Program-made: the position numbers and the translations under genes
Assembly: GCA_034509755.1 (NCBI GenBank)
Contig: CM067555.1
Location: 22,208,142-22,272,141, forward strand
Length of the DNA stretch: 64,000 nt
Source of the DNA: Anisodus tanguticus
Lineage: Eukaryota > Streptophyta > Magnoliopsida > Solanales > Solanaceae
Direction of reading: 5' to 3'
Notes under the pieces: model-generated
The model's database searches: none
What the model was told of the DNA's origin: nothing
What the model saw: only the letters and a program-made list of their open reading frames with translations
Part shown: in pieces, positions 54,690-64,000 of the stretch
Numbering within the stretch: position 1 is the first letter of the stretch
Layout of the letters: every line of letters begins with the position of its first letter

Positions 54690-55500
54690 TGCTGAAATCA
54701 AAAGAAAGTATTGTTAGCAGGAAATTGGTCAGAAATGCAGGGGAAGGTACCATCCAATTTCCACTTGTTAATATGGATTCGAGGACTATAAGGATACCAA
54801 AAGGAAATGTGAGTTATTCTATGGAAGAAGATTTGTTTATGGAGGAGGACCCATCTTAGGCCCCAGAAGAATTGCCTTTCCAAGTACGATCAATTCCAAC
54901 GGTGTTGCCAGATTATAGGAGGGCCCGTACAATATCAAAATTATCCGCATAGTGGTCGTTTTTGGTTGGTTTAGGTATGAGTGGTACCATGTACGCAATA
55001 ACCCCCCCAGTTATCTATCTAGAGCAAAGTTATATTCAGAGACCCCCATATGTTAGGCCTTTTGAGAGACCAAGGAGCCCATTATCAAGGAGGTCGATTA
55101 ATCAAGGTTTTCCATGAATGAGTAGAGGTAAGAAGAAGTGACCAGTACATAGACTGGAAGGTTTGGAATGGAAATAGGTAACGAAGGATTAGTGTTGCAA
55201 GATGTGTCAGATCGAAGCTCCCAGGTAGAATTCAGAAAAGTACAAGGAGATGTTGGAAGTAGTAGACTGCGTTGTCAGTGATGTAGAGGGAGGCATGATG
55301 GAGCATATTTACACGAGATCGAGTTGTGTTCAGGATGCGGAACCTTGGGCCATAGGGCCAGAGAATTCCCCGAGATATTTTAGTCATTGTGTTATCATTG
55401 TGGACAAGTACATTATGGGCAATGTTTGGATTATGTTTAGGAGTGTTATTGGTGTGGATGTAGAATCCATAGAGTAATAGGTGCCCGAGATTGAGTCAAG
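54690..55500 (+). pseudogene. Tekay-like gag with three zinc-knuckle remnants
   Basis: The start at 54690 follows a TTTTTCAG and reads MLKSKESIVSRKLVRNAGEG. The capsid region is unreadable. From 55324 one frame gives ELCSGCGTLGHRAREFPEIF, stop, LCYHCGQVHYGQC, stop, ECYWCGCRIHRVIGA. These are three consecutive C-x2-C-x4-H-x4-C knuckles. The first has its final Cys changed to Phe, the second is shortened, and the third has Ala for the final Cys. Gag binds RNA through these knuckles. Two internal stops and the upstream damage make it a pseudogene. Confidence 0.7.
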
Positions 55501-55977
55501 GGGAATAGCATGTCCCGATGTTATTCAAATTTACACAACTAACAACGTATATTGATAATTTTACTTAGAATAGCTATGCTTATGCTTATGATTGGTTGGT
55601 TACCATTGATGTAGAAATTGTGTCATACAAATGTATATAGACCGTAAATAAATAACAGAGGGGAAGGGTGGCAAATGAAACTATAGTTATGTTCAAGTTC
55701 TAAGTGGAAGGACTCAAGAACCAACCCTTTCTTATCTATATACATATCCAACGCTCATAGGTCCAGTAACATGCGTAATATTGAGACATGAAAATTCTGT
55801 GAATACATGATTTAAAAGGGTACTCTTGGATCCAAGGAACTAAGGGAAACCCCAGAAAGTTGATTAAGGCAAAAGATATAGCTTATTTACCTTAACAATA
55901 CGTGTGTGGGTTGTAGTAAATGATAGCATGGTTTCAAAAAGAAATGATGAGATTTTTGAAGTCTTACACTTTACCTT

Positions 55978-56026
55978 CCCCAAATCCCATATTGTGGGAT
56001 TTCACTGGGTATGTTGTTGTTGTATG
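55978..56026 (+). mobile_element. RTE LINE / TS SINE 3' tail fragment
   Basis: ATTGTGGGATTTCACTGG followed by GTATGTTGTTGTTG is the usual end of Solanaceae RTE LINEs and TS SINEs, which finish in GTT repeats. Only about 50 bases are present. Confidence 0.5.
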
Positions 56027-59000
56027 GTATAGTTTTATTAGTTGATTGGGCGAGAATAGCTAGCGGAAGATAGTTTATGATAAAGGATTGATTCAATAGA
56101 AAAGCGATGATAAGTGGTAAACAGGTGTCTAGTAAACACAAGTGAAAGTGTTATGACAGAGTCATGAGGCTTAAGGATGCTCGTCAAATACATAGACGGC
56201 GAAAAGATGGTAATGGTAAGGATATCGATAACGAGAGAGTGGGACCCATAATGACACAACTACCATTAAAAATAGGAATATTAGTAAAGAAATGGTACTT
56301 AAACTTTCAAAGCCAAGAATATAATACCTGACGTCTATAAGTGATGATACCAGAAGTACACTAAGACGAGGAATCCTTAAAAGAATTCAAGCCGGTAATG
56401 TACAAGTTAATTGGCTGAATGACGGGTAAGGAAGAGCTCTATTACCAATTAAGGGGGGAGGCCCGAATCAGTGGTAAGATGGAAAATGGCTACGATTTGA
56501 ATTTAAAAACATCAAGCACTAGTTCTGCCATGAATGTCGACAAGATATTTAAGTATAAGTAAGTGTAAGTAACCAAGAATGAAGCCCAATGTAAATATAT
56601 GACGAAGTAATAAGGTCCAAGGTATACTATAAGTAAAGGAATTAAAAAAAGAGCCAAGGAACGAGGATATGAGCGGACGAGTGATGGTAAATTTTGATCT
56701 ACCAAATAAACTAGAAACTCCACGAGGAGGATAACGTAATGGTCATAATGATAAAGACATTTATTACATAGGAAGCTAAAATCAGAAATAAAGGCAGAAG
56801 CATTAACTCAAGTACAATGACCATAGGGGGATTAAGTAAACCAACACTTTGCAGAGGTAAATACTTCAATGAGAAAGGGGGCAGGACCGCCCCTAGCATG
56901 AGAAATACTGAGGAATAGTATGAGTATGCCAAAGGTTTATTTTGGAAAAGATATATAGGAATTACCTAATGAACGGATAGTCGAATGTGATGTATAAAGG
57001 AGATCGGAGTTACAAGGGTCAGGTGTTGCGCTCTTAACATGAAAAAAATGTTGTTCTCATAAAAGCACCAGTCCAAAGTTGGTAAAAAATAGTAAGTGTA
57101 TAAGAAATAAGGCCAACAAAAGGGAAATGGTGCTAAAGAGGAATAGGGAAAAATTAAGGTAAATAGAAAGGGAACGATATGGATTGAGAAAGAATACATG
57201 TGTAAATATGAGGTACGATTAAGGGATGATGAACCTATTTTGAAATGCATAACATCACTTATGGAGTATTCGAATTCGAGACGTTACAAGAAGCAAAAGG
57301 TTCTGACGTAATGAATAGGGAGATAATGGACGATAAGGTCGAGTGTCGTTAAAAAAAAGACATCCATTATGGGAGCTACAGGAATGGATCAACCCAAAGA
57401 GGTAATAGGTGGCTAGTCGTAACAGAAACTAGACGATAATAACTCCCCAAAGAAAAGGTAAATTAATTCTTTCTTATATTGGGAATTAGAGAAGCATCAA
57501 GGCAATAACCCCATCTAGAGTCCATTGGAAGGTATTTTGATTTGGAGTAAAGGTAATAGTGGGAATCTTATCAAGATCCAAGAATTGAGTATATCGACAA
57601 GAAGATTCTCCCTTAAAGTTAAAGCATTACATAAGAACTATTTATTTGTCCGAGGATCGTTATGGGCCATCTCACTACTATTGTAAGCTATTCAAGTCTG
57701 GGAGATTAATGCCCAACTGATTCATCAATTTTTTCCATGACAACTAAGACTGCCTATACAATCAAAGTTTGACCGATAATTTATCTTAAAATTTATCTCG
57801 AGCTATTGTATAATCGCTTTTCATGATAAACTAATGTTGGAGGAACCAGACGAAAGAGGCCCTGGATGTTGAAGATTATCCTCACACCCATCCTAAGGAA
57901 GTAATGAAAAAATAAAGTTCGGACCACCGGACATAGGTAGAGAGTGAATGTATGGAACGTGGAAGAAAATTTGAATAGTCATCGGAGGATCAATAAATAT
58001 TAAATGGCATATTACCAAAGCAACAAATAAGGAGTTATATATAGCAAAGGAGTAGGACTCTTATCAATTCATGAAAAGGAAGTGACACAAAGTAACTATA
58101 TCAGATTTGATGTAGTAAGTTATAAGAAAATACTTGGATTAATGAGGAGACGTTTTAAGAGATTTGGTGCCAGGAGCAGGATACAACTGGACAAAGAAAG
58201 AAAACTTCATCTAAAACGTTTGCGATCATAATATTGAACTTGGTTGAGGAATGCAGTAACTCACAAGTAGAGTATAATTCCAACAAGAAATATTTAGTGG
58301 AGATTCGCTTCACATATTTTCATGATGGAAATGTAAAAAGTAAAAAGGAACTTACTGATGAATGAAATTCGTAGACCAATGAGTTTTTCATAATTTATGT
58401 CTTTAGGTGGGACAATCTGAATGTATTAAGAAAGGACCGTATAAGGATATACTATAAAAATGGAAAGGAAAAATAGAGGAAGAAATGTATTCAAATAGCC
58501 ATAACATGTCAAAATCCTTGACTTTGACGATCATCGTAACATCACTTATACTCCATTCCTACGATCCCTAGCACCTAAACCCCATCATGAGATAAGAATT
58601 GTAAAAAAGAAAAGAAAGACATAGTTTAGACATCGGGATTTAATGATTCGAATGAATTACAGTTCACTAAGCAACTTTGTAAAAGAAATGTACAACCATG
58701 TGGAGGTTGATGATTTACCAACAATGTTATGTTTGTGTAATTCTATAAGGAAATAGCTATGGCATCTGATTATGCAACAGGTTCAGATAGTCATCTGTAT
58801 GAAAGAACTCTACTAGAATTGTCGAAAGATATAAGAACCGATATACTTGGATGTTTCAAACTTTAGCCTCATGTTAATATTCATGCGATATGATCTGTCT
58901 ATTCCTATTCTGTTTACCGAAGTTGATCCATGTATCTTATTTAAATGGTGTTTCTGAAATAAGTGTATTAGGTACAACTCATATGTCAGCAAGATAACGT

Positions 59001-59192
59001 TAAGGTGAGTTATGGCTAACCTTATTTTGGTTATTATAAGTACAAGCGGTCGCGTGAGGCCAATTTGCTATTGTATTGCCTTGGGTGGTATTAGATATAT
59101 ATTTGGGTTGCTTGACAGGTTTTGGATGATCCTATTTACAAGGGAAACTCTACCAAAATTTCTGAAAAAACATTAGAGTTAGAATATCTTCA
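56027..59192 (+). other. Tekay-like interior without recognisable genes
   Basis: Purine-rich on the plus strand, full of stops in all frames. No RT, RNase H or integrase motif could be found. Reading frames on the minus strand are short and show no domain. Confidence 0.55.
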
Positions 59193-59214
59193 ACATTCGC
59201 TGGCGAATGTTTCT

Positions 59215-59227
59215 AAAGGGAGAAAGA
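59215..59227 (+). other. polypurine tract of Tekay-like element
   Basis: AAAGGGAGAAAGA directly precedes the LTR start TGTTACGCC. A perfect hairpin ACATTCG-ctgg-CGAATGT lies just upstream at 59193-59210. Confidence 0.85.
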
Positions 59228-61337
59228 TGTTACGCCTTGTAGTTTCACATTCCATCGCGTTTCTGATTCACACCGACAATCCGTAAAGATATATGACCTT
59301 ACAAAAGGATAATGAGAGTTTATAGGTTGTCTATGGATGTATCGAAGTTTATGGAAGTCAAATGGATTAAAGAAAACACTTTTCGACGAAAATCTGCGGA
59401 ATTTTAATTTGACGACCCAAAAGGACAAATCATACAAACTTATATGGACTGTCAAAATGGGACCCCACTATATTTTTTTGAGGATTTATTGTACGGTCCA
59501 AATTGACGGACCGTACAAAATTATACGGACCGTCAATATTGTCGGTGGCCGACTTAGCTTTGGGTTTAATCAATTTAAAGGCCATTTACGGTCATTTTTC
59601 AACCAAACCTTTCCCTAACTCTCTCCCTAACCTACCAACATATTTTCATGGTTTCAAAGTGACTTCAAGGGGATTACACTGTAATTCTACATCCAAAAGC
59701 TAGGATAAGTGAAGAAGAATGCTTCTATGGAGTTGTTATGCACTTGAGGGTTGTTCTTGGTGCTGGAAGATTGGGTACCATGTTATATTTGTTGTGAAAG
59801 GTAATATTATTAGTCCCTTTCTTATACTTAAGCTTATTCATGTGTTAATTAAGTTTTTGGGCAAAGAATCTACAAGTTAACACCCTAAATGACAAAGGAT
59901 GTTGTTGTCTTGATTTCAGATTGTTGGAGGTTGAATATATGACTTGTTATGACTGAAAATTATGGGATGTAACTTGATTGTATGGTAGATGTTGTTTTTA
60001 AGGTCGTCTAAAGTGTTGGCCTCGATAATGGACTATAAGCTAGAGAAAGGAATGGCTAGAAAATATGTAAAGGTTGTTCTTATTGATGTTAGCTTATGTT
60101 GGGCTGATTTGTAAGATTTAAGCTATTGATTGGAGTCATAAATACATAAATAGCATGGTGGTGATAATTAGGTGTGACAATGGAAGTTGTTGTGATAGAA
60201 TATATGGAACTTGAACCATGATTGATCTAAAACATCTCTAATACGTAGGATACGTTCGAATGGGCCCCAGAGAATTTCAAGCTAGCATTGTTCAAGCAAC
60301 AAAGGTATGTTAAGGATTATTTCTTCATTCTTTTGGCATGCCCTATGATTAAATGTAAACATAACGATGCCACGTCAAAAGGAACTCTATTCTTGAAATT
60401 TAAAGCTTATGTACCTCATTGTTTCAAATTGATATATGAATCATGGATATTATTGTTGTTCTTTGTCATGGACACTTACCGCTTTGATATCATCTTGAGT
60501 CTTATGTCTTCTTATGATCCTTATTGAATCTCAGATAATTGATACAAACATAGTTATATAGTGATAATCGGCGGATAAAGACCATGAGTAACTCCGATTG
60601 GATTCATAAGTCCTTTAAGAGTCAGTCCTTGCATTGCACTTATATATATATGTATCTATTTTCTTACCGAGCTATGCTATAGTCGGCCATGTATGACACA
60701 TATTTGTGCACACCATTGTAGTTGTTTTTTGTATTATCGAGTCCCACATCTAGGCTGGGTACGACTGAGTCCTCATCGATGCCGGGTACGATATATATAT
60801 TATGATATGATTTGTCCCATAGAGAGGTTGGATATTACATTAAATGGCCCCCCTGGGCGGCTTGATTTTTACAGATATGCATATATCTTCATGACTGTGA
60901 CAAATAGGCCCTCAGAGACTTGTTATGAGTTTTAGGTTAACTTCAGTACCTTTATCTCTTATGTAATATCTTATGCCTACATTTGTTATCTGCCTTACAT
61001 AATCAATACATCTTTTGTACTGATGTTCCGTTTCGGGAACACTGCGTTTCATGCCCGCAGGTACATATAGAGATGCAGATGATTCATCATGGTAGGTGAC
61101 TCGACTCTACTGAAGGTTGTCATAATCCTTTCTTTCGGAGCTGTCTAGTAAGCTGATAGGTATGAGGGGTGTATACATTTATATAATTAGGTATGGCAGG
61201 GCCCTGTTCCTAACCAACTGTTGTTGTTGTACTTTCAAGATGCTTGTAGACAGTCTTGTTGTGTATTATAGTTTTGTGTGGCCTTGTCAGCCTCTCCCGT
61301 AGACTTGTTGTGTTCATATTAGCCTTGTCAGTCTGAT

Positions 61338-61379
<42 letters not shown>

Positions 61380-61536
61380 TCGGGCCTTTTCTACATGCAT
61401 GTGATTGTGTATATAATCATTTATCAGAGGTCGAGTCGGCCTACATATTATTGAGTCTGTCATTGATATCAGGATTGGTATGCTCGGGCCTTAGGGTTTT
61501 GGGTGCCGGCCACACCTCCAGGGCTGGGGTTTGACA
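59228..61536 (+). repeat. complete 3' LTR of Tekay-like element (2.3 kb)
   Basis: TGTTACGCC to GGGGTTTGACA. A 9-base perfect inverted repeat GTACGGTCC / GGACCGTAC is at 59491-59516, and an (AT)n run is at 61342-61377. Bases 61537-61541 (GCTAG) are the expected target site. Confidence 0.9.
61342..61377. repeat. (AT)n microsatellite, about 36 bp
   Basis: Alternating AT run at the same LTR position as the run at 33732-33774 (opposite orientation). Confidence 0.95.
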
Positions 61537-62742
61537 GCTAGGGTTGTGAATTATTGCATGAAAGTGATGTTGGGTTATGCTAAGTTGGGTGTAATATGTG
61601 TGGTATGGGCAATGGGGACTAATATCTAGGTGGAGATTTCTCAATTGAATCACTTAATTTCACTTTAGGCTTTCTCAAGCTTTAACGTGTGGAATATATG
61701 AACACCCATTATTACCCTAAGTTGATTCCCTTCTAATTAAAGTTAGGAATCATTAAATGAGGTTTAAAGCCCTAAGTCCTAACTAATATACCCATTTGCT
61801 AGACTCTAGTCTCCTTTTTCAAGTTTCACTAGAGACAATGGGCATTAAATGGGTGTTTGCAACCAACCCTTAGACATTAAGAGTGAGAGGTATTTAAATA
61901 CCACAATTATACACCGATTTTCATTTATAAACCACCCCAACTATAACTTTCCATTATTTTGTCACAACCCCAACCTAGGTTCTAGCCACTCATGTTAAAT
62001 AATAAATACAACACAAAGCAATAAATGAAATACAACATAGAAAACATAAAGAATGTTTACGATGATATTATATTATAATGGAAATTGTCTCTACAAAATG
62101 GAACACCAACTAAGATTCTTTGAATATTAAATGCGCAAGATTAAAACTAGAGATGAATAGTGTTTTGTGTCTCTTCAAGACAAGACATAAAGTGAGTGTA
62201 TGAAAAGTAGGTATGTAGGTAGATGTTCTATCACAAAACCTTAGGTACATATATATAGGGAGCCAAAAATTCAAAATTTTCATAATTACAAAAATGCTAC
62301 CACCTACCATTCTGCACCACAGAAATGGATCATAGAATAGGTCTGTGGTGCGCAAAGCAGGACTAGGTTCGCAGAGTGGATCTTGATTTCTATTTTCCAA
62401 AACTGGAATTGGAAGTGCGATTTGCAGAACGGAACTGCGGTCCACATAATGGAAGTGCAGACCGCATATTGGGTCGCACTTCGGGGCTTCAGAGTCTTCT
62501 ATTCACTGTCTATTTCTGTGAGTTGGCTTACCATTCTGCGGTCTCCAGAAGTGTTCTTCTCAGCACTTCTTTCTTTTTTGGAACTTTTGTCCATATTTTA
62601 GCACATTTCCTCACTTTTGGTGTCCTGAAGCAAAAATCCTACAAAAATCAAAATTACATAAGAAACATATACTATGAATGTATAAAGGACAAAAATAATC
62701 TATGAAATTGATATCAAATGTATCGTAATACTCAACACATCA
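61537..62742 (-). repeat. Athila LTR (solitary or fragment)
   Basis: Parallels 35927-37257 from TAGGGTTGTGAATTATTGCA to CACATCA, with degraded TGCGGTCC motifs. It starts directly at the end of the Tekay LTR and ends within another Tekay LTR, and no Athila interior adjoins it. The flanking bases do not match those of the left copy, so I treat it as a separate insertion. Confidence 0.78.
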
Positions 62743-63564
62743 ATACCACTTATTGGCCAGTTAAGTATCGTTATTTACCACTGGTTGGGCAGTTACCACT
62801 GATCAGTTGGGTAGCTATTATTGCGTCCTATATGGTCGGGCAGTTTGTGATGAGATTATCCCATATAGGGACTTGATACAATACTATATGCCCCTATAAA
62901 GTGGCTTGATTTTACTTAGATGCATATTTATGGTTATATCAGTCGTATGCCTTCAACAGCCTTTTTCGGAGTTTTAGGTTGATTCTATACTTTTTTCTAG
63001 TAATACATCTTTGATTTACCTATTTTACCTTCCTTACATACTTAGTACATCTTTCATACTGATGTTTCTTTATATGACGTTGTGTTCATGCCTATAGATA
63101 CAGATAGACAGTCCAACATAATTCTTTAGTAGGGTACCTATTTGCAGCTATTGGTAGTCAAACTCCACTCCTCTGGAGTTTTTATACAGAGTTGATCGGT
63201 ACTAATGTGTATATTTCTAGTGTTTTGGGGTATGGCGGGGCCTTGTACCGACCAGTTGATGTATTATAGCACTCTTAGAGGCTTGCACACTAGTGGTTAG
63301 TATATATTCATTTTTTTTGGCCTTGTCATCCTTCTTGTTAGTTGTCGGTACCTTTGTCACGGCCTTATCGGCATCAATTATGTATGTATGATATGTTAGG
63401 ACTCTTCTTCTTGCAAGTTGTTGTTACATTCTTATCTTGTGAACAGTTACTTGGCGGCCTTGTCGGCCCAAGATTTAAGTTATGGAATTTAGATGTTATA
63501 GTTGGTTGTCTCGGGCCTTAGGATGCCGAGTGTCGGCCACACCCCCCAAGGCTGGGGTGTGACA
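62743..63564 (+). repeat. 3' part of another Tekay LTR
   Basis: Matches the last third of 59228-61536, ending GGGGTGTGACA. Begins abruptly at the Athila LTR, which probably inserted into it. Confidence 0.82.
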
Positions 63565-63565
63565 A

Positions 63566-63582
63566 ACTTTATATTAGAGCAG
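63566..63582 (+). other. degenerate primer-binding site
   Basis: ACTTTATATTAGAGCAGG stands where TTGGTATCAGAGCAGG would be; position and tail fit, and the core is mutated. Confidence 0.6.
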
Positions 63583-63771
63583 GTCTATCTTAGGGAGTCT
63601 GCAAGCCGTGTCTAGTAGAGTCTTATTTATGGGTGTGTTTTGCACCATACTTATAAACAGGAGGCTACAAGATATTTAGAATGGTTGCCTTCTTTCTAGA
63701 TCTAGAACGTGCAATAGAACCGAGTCGTAAGTATTTAATTTCTAATCTCCATCATGTTTATACTTTTAGGG

Positions 63772-64000
63772 ATGCCTAATACTACTAAACGACATGAGGC
63801 AATTTGGAGATTAAATGTGGAGGTGGGTGAGGGTGCCAGTCAGGTACCTCCCGCTAACACAGGGCAGCAAGAGCATTAGAATGAGGTCGTATCTCGAGCC
63901 TCTAGGACTCTACCCCTACCACATATAGAGGAGCCTAAGGGAGCTAATATACCCCCAGTTTCTCCCCAGGTTGCTCCTGATTAGGATATTGATATGTGGA
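63772..64000 (+). pseudogene. start of Tekay gag, runs off window
   Basis: An ATG follows CTTTTAGGG at 63772 and reads MPNTTKRHEAIWRLNVEVGE, then a polar region EGASQVPPANTGQQEH with a TAG at about 63880. Position after the LTR and primer site identifies it as gag N-terminus. The element continues beyond the window; the early stop suggests it is inactive. Confidence 0.6.

Larger units (their letters stand above)
53263..61536 (+). mobile_element. Tekay-like element, plus strand, without recognisable pol
   Basis: 5' LTR fragment 53263-54478, primer site, gag remnant, then about 3.7 kb without recognisable pol, polypurine tract and a complete 3' LTR 59228-61536. The LTRs are about 87% alike where they overlap. 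The LTR family is the same as in the three other Tekay copies. Either pol has decayed beyond reading by eye or the element was a non-autonomous derivative. Confidence 0.8.

Noticed and set aside
56490..57250. Hydrophobic minus-strand frames resembling membrane segments
   Set aside because: They mirror a purine-rich plus strand within a Tekay-like interior; overlapping short frames with no domain.
35927..62742. One giant Athila element with LTRs at 35927 and 61537
   Set aside because: The flanking five bases do not match, and the right LTR touches Tekay sequence on both sides with no Athila interior or primer site next to it.

Overview
This window looks like repeat-dense nuclear DNA of a flowering plant, most likely a eudicot and probably Solanaceae. 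The evidence is AT-rich sequence, a near-complete set of plant LTR-retrotransposon lineages (Ale/Retrofit copia; Tekay, CRM-like, Athila and Tat/Ogre-like gypsy), initiator-Met-type primer sites, a mitochondrial 26S rRNA fragment in nuclear sequence, and a short GTTGTTG-ending tail typical of Solanaceae RTE LINEs/TS SINEs. The family placement is inference. I see no intact host protein-coding gene and no tRNA, CRISPR or bacterial-type feature.

Layout. 1-519: unassigned. 520-5449: one nearly complete Ale-type copia element, LTRs about 97% alike, pol broken by stops and frameshifts. 5450-6490: unassigned sequence plus a possible MITE fragment. 6491-27377: a three-deep nested stack, all on the minus strand. 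A Tekay chromovirus carries a CRM-like element in its 5' LTR (14506-26714, perfect GATAA target duplication). That element carries, inside its RNase H domain, an RT-less non-autonomous LTR element (17057-23350, target duplication G/TCCAT). By eye the LTR pairs diverge about 13%, 11% and 7% in that order, matching the nesting order.

27378-29225: a decayed coiled-coil gene of the kind carried within plant repeats. 29475-35758: a second degenerate Tekay with a complete 5' LTR and a partly duplicated pol segment. 35927-42015: the 3' half of an Athila element (minus strand) with an env-like ORF and an integrase end. 42220-52972: a Tat/Ogre-like element (plus strand) that kept gag, RNase H and integrase remnants but lost its reverse transcriptase, followed by about 30 copies of a 48-49 bp tandem repeat arranged as a 97 bp dimer. 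52973-53262: the mitochondrial rRNA fragment. 53263-61536: a plus-strand Tekay-like element with a three-knuckle gag remnant and no recognisable pol. 61537-62742: an Athila LTR. 62743-64000: the 3' part of another Tekay LTR and the start of its gag.

The elements do not work together as a system; each is a separate copy at a different stage of decay. The most unusual items are the RT-less element at 17057-23350, whose acidic ORFs replace the normal pol and whose last ORF reads through its polypurine tract into the LTR, the dimeric tandem array at the Tat 3' end, and the organellar rRNA piece joined to a broken LTR.
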